Positions 1-4,667 of a stretch of DNA of 11,215 bases are shown here, one piece after another; the first letter of the stretch is position 1; each line of letters begins with the position of its first letter. The notes under the pieces are model-generated. The model worked only from the letters and a program-made list of their open reading frames with translations. It was not told where the DNA came from and made no database searches. Origin of the DNA: Acidobacteriota bacterium (GTDB lineage Bacteria > Acidobacteriota > Terriglobia > Acidiferrales > UBA7541). The stretch spans positions 1 to 11,215 of the forward strand of contig QHYP01000279.1 in assembly GCA_003224195.1 (NCBI GenBank), given 5' to 3'. A program made the translations under genes and the position numbers.

Positions 1-2
1 TT

Positions 3-1031
3 TCTGTCGCCGCGGAAGACGCCGGCGCGCGTCTCGATCGCTATGTCGCCGCTCGTGTGGCCGAGCTCAGCCGCACCCGCATTCAGGAACTTATCGAAGC
101 GGGGCTCGTCCGCGTCAACGACCGAGCCGCAAAGGGCTCGCATCGTCTCCGCTCCGGCGAGCGCGTTGCGGTGGACGCGCAGCCTCGCCCGCAACTCCGC
201 GCTGAACCGGAAGCCATTCCGCTGGGCATTCTCTACGAAGACGAAGACCTTCTCGTCGTCAGCAAGCCCGCCGGCATGACGGTCCACGCCGGCGCGGGCC
301 ATGCTCGCGGCACACTCGTCAATGCCCTGCTCGGCCGCGGTCAGGCGCTCTCGCGCGCCGGCGATGCCCTTCGCCCGGGTATCGTCCATCGCCTGGACAA
401 AGAAACCTCGGGCGCCATCCTCGTCGCCAAGAATGATGCCGCACACGCCGGTCTTGCCGAAGCGTTTCGCCGCCGCGAAGTCAAGAAGACCTACTTGGCG
501 CTGGTCGAAAGGAAACTCAAAGAAGATCATGGCCGCATCGATCTGGCTATTTCTCGCGATCCTCGCCGCCGCGTCCGCATGACCGCCGGAACCGTCTCCT
601 CGCAATCCGGGCGGGGCGTCATCGGCAAAGCCCGCGAAGCCCGCACCGACTGGCGTGTTCTCGCCCGCGTCGGCGGCTTCACGCTTCTCGAAATCCAGCT
701 TCACACCGGCCGCACGCATCAAATCCGCGCCCACTTCGCCGCTCTTCATCATCCCGTTGTCGGCGACACGCTCTACGGAGCCGCACGCCAGGAGCGCGTC
801 GGTAAAGTCGCCTTGCCCGCGTTAGGCCGCAATTTTCTCCATGCTGCGCGCCTCGGCTTCATTCACCCCCGTACCAAAGCGCCCATCGAAGTCGTTGCCA
901 CATTGCCTGCCGAACTACTCGCCTACCTCCGGCAGCTCGCCGCCGCTGTAGGCGAAGCTCCAGGCCGCGTTGACCCCGATCCTATCGGAGTCACACTTGA
1001 AATTGACGCTGCGCTCCGCGGTTACCTATAA
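3..1031 (+). CDS. RluA/RluD-family 23S rRNA pseudouridine synthase (5' partial)
   Basis: Converts specific uridines of structured RNA, most likely large-subunit rRNA, to pseudouridine in the cytoplasm. The frame is open from base 3 and already encodes an S4 RNA-binding segment (ARLDRYVAARV, then LSRTRIQELIEAG), so the GTG at 57 is an internal codon and the true start lies before the window. Next come the catalytic-domain strand YEDEDLLVVSKPAGMTVH and the family signature HRLDKETSGAILVAKN; its Asp, codon 396-398, is the catalytic residue in this family. TGRTHQIRAHFA follows around 708-735. The S4 domain and the VVSKPAGMTVHAGAG wording point to the RluD-like branch, but the exact target uridine cannot be told. 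The last 22 or so residues (from GRVDPDP) lie beyond the normal end of the fold, and part of them is encoded by a palindromic repeat at 969-996. The stop at 1029-1031 overlaps the -10 element of the next gene's promoter. Confidence 0.93.
   Translation, partial: SVAAEDAGARLDRYVAARVAELSRTRIQELIEAGLVRVNDRAAKGSHRLRSGERVAVDAQPRPQLRAEPEAIPLGILYEDEDLLVVSKPAGMTVHAGAGHARGTLVNALLGRGQALSRAGDALRPGIVHRLDKETSGAILVAKNDAAHAGLAEAFRRREVKKTYLALVERKLKEDHGRIDLAISRDPRRRVRMTAGTVSSQSGRGVIGKAREARTDWRVLARVGGFTLLEIQLHTGRTHQIRAHFAALHHPVVGDTLYGAARQERVGKVALPALGRNFLHAARLGFIHPRTKAPIEVVATLPAELLAYLRQLAAAVGEAPGRVDPDPIGVTLEIDAALRGYL
969..996 (+). repeat. Family 1 palindromic repeat, copy A (in coding sequence)
   Basis: An inverted repeat with 10-base arms: TGACCCCGAT at 971-980, loop CCT, ATCGGAGTCA at 984-993, with one mismatched pair. 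It starts GTTGACC like the other four copies and agrees with copy C (5542-5569) at 22 of 28 positions. It is translated as part of the C-terminal tail of the pseudouridine synthase and ends 6 bases before the -35 element of the following promoter. Confidence 0.75.
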
Positions 1032-1032
1032 T
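1003..1032 (+). promoter_or_regulatory. Sigma-70-type promoter for the first VWA gene
   Basis: TTGACG at 1003-1008, an 18-base spacer, then a perfect TATAAT at 1027-1032. The -10 overlaps the TAA stop of the upstream gene (1029-1031). The next start codon (1047) is only 14 bases beyond the -10, so the predicted leader is under 10 nt and has no room for a Shine-Dalgarno. The mRNA would be nearly leaderless. The consensus match is seen directly; activity is inferred. Confidence 0.7.
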
Positions 1033-1046
1033 CGAATTTCTCCCCC

Positions 1047-2138
1047 ATGCGACGCATATTCATTGCGCTCCTGCTTTGCTCCGCGCTGCTTCTCGCTGCC
1101 GCGGGCGAGCGCGCCCAGCAGCGCGCGCAGTCTCAGCAACCGCCACAGTCCCAGGAGCCCGCTCCGCCGTCGGGCCAGCAACCGCTCAAGACCGGCCAGA
1201 CGATCGTCCGAGAGATCAATCTCGTCGATGTTCTCTTCACCGTCCTGAACCGCCGCAACAAGCTCGTCATCAATCTCGATAAGCCAAATTTCAGGGTCTT
1301 GGACGACGGCGTTCCGCAAGAGATCCGCTATTTCAGCCGCCAGACCGATTTGCCGCTGCGCATCGGCATGCTCCTCGACACCTCCAACAGCATCCGCGAC
1401 CGCCTTCAGTTCGAGCAGGACGCCGCCGTCGGATTCCTCTTCAGCGTCCTCCGCCGCGGCAAGGACCAGTCCTTCCTGATGACCTTCGACGACCAGCCCT
1501 ATGTCGCGCAGGATTACACCGACGATGGCGGCAAGCTTCGCGATGAGATCATGAAGATGCGCGCTGGCGGCGGCACCGCCGTCTACGACGCCATCTACAA
1601 AGCCTGCCGCGACCTCCTAAGCCATCCTCCACGGCCCGCCGGCGATCGCCCCGACGTCGTCCGCCGCGTCATGGTTCTCATCAGCGACGGCGACGACAAC
1701 CTCTCCGACCGTACCCGCGCCGAGGCCATTGAGATGGCCCAGCGGACCAGCGTCGTTATCTACGCCATCAGCACCAGCACGCAGTGGGTTACGCTCACGC
1801 AGAACAATGAGCGCGAGAAGTCCGGCAATCGCAAACTGCATCTCACCGAAGGCGACCAGATTCTGCGGGACATTGCCGAAGAGACCGGCGGCCGCGCCTT
1901 CTTCCCTTACCACGTGGATGACTTGGATCAGTCTTTCCAGGACATCGGCGATGAGCTGCGCTCCCAGTACTCGCTGGCCTACAATCCCTCGAACTACGTC
2001 TCCAACGGCAAATACCACAAAATTAGAATCGAAGTCCCGGAACACAAGAGCCTGCAAGTACGCGCCCGCCGCGGCTACTATGCGCGCACCACCACCCTCG
2101 AGCCGCCCTCAAAACCCTCCGGCTCCTCCGATCAGTAG
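1047..2138 (+). CDS. VWFA-related Acidobacterial-type exported protein, copy 1
   Basis: A 363-aa protein of the VWFA-related family typical of Acidobacteriota (TIGR03436 type); its physiological role is not established. Residues 1-20 form a signal peptide (MRRIFIALLLCSALLLAAAG). Cys11 lacks a proper lipobox, so export through signal peptidase I is more likely than lipidation. A Gln/Pro-rich spacer covers about 22-50. The family's N-terminal strand module (VLFTVLNRRNKLV, NFRVLDDGVPQEI) precedes the VWA domain at about 100-300. The metal-dependent adhesion site looks complete: D111-T-S-N-S115, T177 (GGGTAVYDAI) and D214 (LISDGDDN). It ends with the usual family tail RSQYSLAYNP and RARRGYYA. A strong promoter sits just upstream, so it is probably transcribed on its own. 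A partner for the metal site (protein or matrix ligand) cannot be read from the sequence. Confidence 0.92.
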   Translation: MRRIFIALLLCSALLLAAAGERAQQRAQSQQPPQSQEPAPPSGQQPLKTGQTIVREINLVDVLFTVLNRRNKLVINLDKPNFRVLDDGVPQEIRYFSRQTDLPLRIGMLLDTSNSIRDRLQFEQDAAVGFLFSVLRRGKDQSFLMTFDDQPYVAQDYTDDGGKLRDEIMKMRAGGGTAVYDAIYKACRDLLSHPPRPAGDRPDVVRRVMVLISDGDDNLSDRTRAEAIEMAQRTSVVIYAISTSTQWVTLTQNNEREKSGNRKLHLTEGDQILRDIAEETGGRAFFPYHVDDLDQSFQDIGDELRSQYSLAYNPSNYVSNGKYHKIRIEVPEHKSLQVRARRGYYARTTTLEPPSKPSGSSDQ

Positions 2139-2235
2139 CCAAGACGCTTTTTGCAAATCGGGATCAGCGCGGCTTGCGAGAAAAACTAAAAGTTGTATGG
2201 GATTAGGAGAATCCGCTCCGCTTCAAATCGTCGCC
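2139..2235. other. Intergenic gap between convergent VWA genes
   Basis: About 97 bases between the stop codons of two convergent paralogues. It contains a T-run (CTTTTT near 2147-2152) and a short inverted repeat GGATT/AATCC at 2200-2214. Neither makes a convincing terminator, because the T-run has only a 4-bp stem before it and the inverted repeat has no T-run. No gene is visible. Confidence 0.5.
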
Positions 2236-3212
2236 TCAGCTCTTCGGCGCGTAATACCCCTTGCGCGCCATCACTTTCAAATCCTTGTTCACCGTTTCCA
2301 CCTTGATCTTATGAAACTTTCCATCCCGGGACGCGTAATAGCCTAGCGTGTACTCGTTTCGGAGTTCTTCCGAAATCTGGTCGAACGCCTCTTCCAAGCG
2401 CTTTTCCGAGGTCACGTCTATCATGCGGCCGCCGGTTTCGTCGGTGATTTTCTTCGCGACGTCCGGCCTCCAGCCTCCTCCGAAGCCGGGACCACGGTAT
2501 CCGTCCGCTGCGCCGCTTCGATGGCTTCCTCCAGCCGGAGCTTGCTCCCAACATCTTCGGCGTCCGTCAGGATTACGATCGCTTTGCGTCCGGCTTCCGA
2601 TGCGAGCTTATCGGCGCACGCCAGATAGATTGCGTCATACAGGTGAGTGCCGTTCGGCGCGGTTGAAGTCGGCAATGGACCCGGCGTCACCGCCACATTG
2701 CCGCCGGCCGTATTGATGCGCGTCCGGCGGATGGCGCGTTCCAACTGGCTGCGGTCGTCTGTAAAATCCGATAGCAGGTCCACGTCCAGGTCAAAGGAAA
2801 TGACCATCGCCTCGTCGCCTTTGCGCATCACCCGGCTCAAAAACCTCGATCCGCCGTCCTGGATCGCTCCGATCATGTGCTCTTCGCTCCCGCTCGTATC
2901 GATCAGCATTCCGATCGTGATCGGCAGCGCGCTCTCCGCGGAAAAAAAGGCGATCTTCTGCTCTGTATTGTCCTCAAGGATTTTGAAGTCTTCCTTCTTC
3001 AGTCCGGTCACAATTCGTTTATTCTTGTTGCGCACCGTCGCGAAGATATTGACCAAGCCTACTTCCCTGCGGATGCCCGGCTCCTGACTGGAGGGCTCTT
3101 GCGGCTGTTGGGGGGTGGGACTTGCCTGCGAGCCTCCCCGTGGCGCCAGGGCCAGTAGCCCTGCCGCGAACAGCCCTGCGCACATCCCCAACTGCTTCAT
3201 CGCATTTCGCAT
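2236..3212 (-). pseudogene. VWFA-related exported protein, copy 2, frame broken near 2490
   Basis: A paralogue of the genes on both sides, read on the minus strand. Residues 1-30 form a signal peptide; the start may be Met1 at 3212 or Met5 at 3200 (MKQLGMCAGLFAAGLL), which leaves room for a TATACA -10 at 3218-3213. The VWA metal site is complete: D105-T-S-G-S109, T189 (NGTHLYDAI) and D217 (ILTDAED). The frame holds to RTDTVV (codon 241, 2492-2490), then runs to a false stop at 2421. The conserved remainder (PGFGGGWRPDVAKKITDETGGR, MIDVTSEKRLEEAFDQI, RNEYTLGYYA, ARKGYYAPKS) continues in another frame from about 2489 to 2236. The YAI-type strand expected after TDTVV is missing, so this is a deletion of several codons plus a frame change, not a one-base slip. 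It may be a real pseudogene or an assembly error; the rest of the gene shows no decay. Confidence 0.85.
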
Positions 3213-3352
3213 TGTATAATCGCCCCGTTGAGGAAACTTGCTTCGGAAGCAGCCCGCAGAAGAAAGCCTCCGTCACCCTAGATGCGGCCACGCGCCGCGG
3301 AGGATGCATTGACCGTGCCGCTCGTGCCGCAATCCATGGTGGCTTCACGCGC
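3213..3352. promoter_or_regulatory. Divergent intergenic region between VWA copies 2 and 3
   Basis: 140 bases separate two divergently transcribed paralogues. TATAAT occurs on the plus strand at 3215-3220, and its complement gives TATACA on the minus strand at 3218-3213, close to the start of copy 2. No good -35 is seen for either. A 13-base odd palindrome, TGCTTCGGAAGCA (3239-3251), could be a small hairpin or an operator. A seven-codon reading frame (ATG at 3336, TGA at 3354-3356) overlaps the start of copy 3 as ATGA and might couple its translation. All regulatory roles here are inferred. Confidence 0.4.
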
Positions 3353-4402
3353 ATGAATTGTCCATCCAAGATTCTGGCCCTTGTTTGCGTTCTTACACTC
3401 ACTGCGCCTCCCGGCGTGCCCCAGCAGCAGAAACCCGGGCCACCCGCTCCTCAGGAGCAACCGCAGGCGCGCATCCGCATCATCACCAACGTCGTCATCG
3501 TTCCCGTCACGGTCAAGGACGGCGACGGCCATCTAGTCCCCGATCTCCGCAAGGAAGAATTCCGCATCTTCGAAGATAACGTCGAGCAGAAAGTCGATCA
3601 GTTCTTCAACGAGCCCTTTCCCCTTTCGATGGCCGTCCTCATCGACAACGACCTGCCGAAGGGTGTCGCCCAGGAGGTCGAATCCAGCCTTCCCGCCATT
3701 GTCGGCGGCCTGAGCGACCAGGATGAAGTCTTTGTCTGCCGTTTCGATCTCACGTTTCACCCCGGCAAAGGCTTTACGCGCGACCCGGACAAGCTCCTCA
3801 CCGAGCTCAAGCGCACCACGCTCCAGAGTTCCCCGAGTAACGTCGACACGGGAGGTCCCCTGACAAGCGGGCCCTCCATCAATGGGCGTCCGGCAAACGG
3901 CCCTTCGCCCTCACCTCCCAACATCATCTTGAAGGGCGAGCGCGGGCGCAGCAAGGCGTTGGACGATGCTGTTTATGAAGCCGCCGATCTTCTCAAGGAC
4001 CGTGGACGCGACCGTAGAAAAATGATCCTTCTCGTTTCCGATGGCGAGAACGCCAAGAAATACAACTATTCCTTCGAGGATGCGGTCAAAAAGCTCCAGC
4101 AAAGCGATATTTCTGTCTTCAGTATTGGCGTCGGCAGTGCCTATCTCAAGCGCAAGTTCACCCCGCTGCCGAAATATGCCCATGCCACCGGCGGCGACGT
4201 CTATTACGCCGCGAGGCTGGAGGCTATCGAGGAACTCTATTCCCGCATCACCGAAGAGGCCCGCAATCAGTACACCCTTACCTACAGCCCCCGGGACACC
4301 GACCGCTCCCTCGACTACCACTCCATCGAAGTTCGCGTGAAGCGCCCCGGCCTCTCCATCCAGACGCGCGACGGTTACTACGCCCCGTCTCCTTCGCCCT
4401 GA
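3353..4402 (+). CDS. VWFA-related exported protein, copy 3, degenerate metal site
   Basis: A 349-aa third paralogue. The frame is open upstream to 3122, but the ATG at 3353 is chosen because it directly begins a signal peptide (MNCPSKILALVCVLTLTAPPG) and the upstream codons overlap copy 2 and the divergent promoter region. A Gln/Pro-rich spacer (24-38) and the family strand module (VTVKDGDGHLVPDLRKEEFRIFEDNVEQ) precede the VWA fold. Its metal site is poor: DxSxS is replaced by D98-N-D-L-P102, and the usual Thr before ALYDA is Lys201 (KALDDAVYEA). Only D98 and the SDGEN aspartate (D230) remain. A Gly/Ser/Pro/Asn-rich insert lies at about 160-192. It ends with the family tail RNQYTLTYSP and TRDGYYAPSPSP. 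The fold is probably kept while metal-dependent ligand binding is altered or lost; its function is unknown. Confidence 0.88.
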   Translation: MNCPSKILALVCVLTLTAPPGVPQQQKPGPPAPQEQPQARIRIITNVVIVPVTVKDGDGHLVPDLRKEEFRIFEDNVEQKVDQFFNEPFPLSMAVLIDNDLPKGVAQEVESSLPAIVGGLSDQDEVFVCRFDLTFHPGKGFTRDPDKLLTELKRTTLQSSPSNVDTGGPLTSGPSINGRPANGPSPSPPNIILKGERGRSKALDDAVYEAADLLKDRGRDRRKMILLVSDGENAKKYNYSFEDAVKKLQQSDISVFSIGVGSAYLKRKFTPLPKYAHATGGDVYYAARLEAIEELYSRITEEARNQYTLTYSPRDTDRSLDYHSIEVRVKRPGLSIQTRDGYYAPSPSP

Positions 4403-4429
4403 CCCGCCACAAATTCTTCAGAAATTCTC

Positions 4430-4458
4430 TTGACACCGTCGAACGCTGCCCGTATAGA
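4430..4458 (+). promoter_or_regulatory. Strong sigma-70-type promoter of a small transcription unit
   Basis: A perfect TTGACA at 4430-4435, a 17-base spacer and TATAGA at 4453-4458. It lies 27 bases after the stop of VWA copy 3 and predicts a transcript starting near 4465. No long gene follows on this strand; the next plus-strand elements are a repeat, a 14-codon ORF and a terminator. Confidence 0.7.
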
Positions 4459-4502
4459 ACGTGACGAGGGCTGCGCGTCTGCGGCCATCGCCTGAGTCTG
4501 GG

Positions 4503-4529
4503 GTTGACCGCTTCGCGGTCACCCATAAA
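4503..4529 (+). repeat. Family 1 palindromic repeat, copy B
   Basis: A 27-base unit beginning GTTGACCGC and ending CACCCATAAA. It has 7-base perfect arms, TGACCGC (4505-4511) and GCGGTCA (4515-4521), with loop TTC. It matches the tandem copies at 9485-9538 at every position but one loop base. It lies in the predicted leader of the small transcript and ends 2 bases before its Shine-Dalgarno. Confidence 0.85.
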
Positions 4530-4542
4530 AAGGAGTTCCTCC

Positions 4543-4587
4543 ATGAAGAAGAAGGGCAAGAAGGACGACAAGAAGAAGGGCAAGTAG
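4543..4587 (+). CDS. Small lysine-rich ORF (14 aa)
   Basis: The ORF encodes MKKKGKKDDKKKGK and stops with TAG at 4585-4587. The evidence that it is translated is its setting. AAGGAG (4530-4535) sits 7 bases before the ATG, a promoter with a perfect -35 lies upstream, and a hairpin terminator follows 26 bases after the stop. The peptide has an exact internal symmetry: a 15-base direct repeat (4546-4560 and 4570-4584) gives KKKGK twice around KDD. Nine of 14 residues are lysine, so the product would be strongly basic and could bind nucleic acid, but I recognise no family. The Shine-Dalgarno could pair with the following CTCC (GGAG-TTC-CTCC, 4532-4542), a weak hairpin that might limit initiation. 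Alternatively the RNA itself is the product and the ORF is incidental. Confidence 0.5.
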   Translation: MKKKGKKDDKKKGK

Positions 4588-4613
4588 GCTTCGATTTCGG
4601 TGGAGTGATTTCA

Positions 4614-4649
4614 GGGGCGCCGCTGGTCACCTCAGCCGCGCCCCGTTTT
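4614..4649 (+). terminator. Rho-independent terminator of the small transcription unit
   Basis: Stem GGGGCGC (4614-4620), C-C mismatch, GCTG (4622-4625), loop GTCACCT, CAGC (4633-4636), mismatch partner, GCGCCCC (4638-4644), then GTTTTC. The T-run is on the plus strand only, so it ends transcription arriving from 4465 rather than that of the converging helicase gene. Confidence 0.65.
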
Positions 4650-4667
4650 CATCGCCAGCCTTGCCTG

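Noticed and set aside
57..59. GTG at 57 as the start of the pseudouridine synthase
   Set aside because: The same frame upstream of it encodes the first part of the S4 domain (ARLDRYVAARV), so the gene begins before the window.
1617..2057. A 146-codon minus-strand frame opposite VWA copy 1
   Set aside because: The plus-strand frame holds the conserved VWA motifs; this is an antisense shadow without a family match.
2122..2152. Possible terminator after VWA copy 1 (GGCT...AGCC followed by CTTTTT)
   Set aside because: The stem is only 4 bp and the T-run is separated from it by seven bases.
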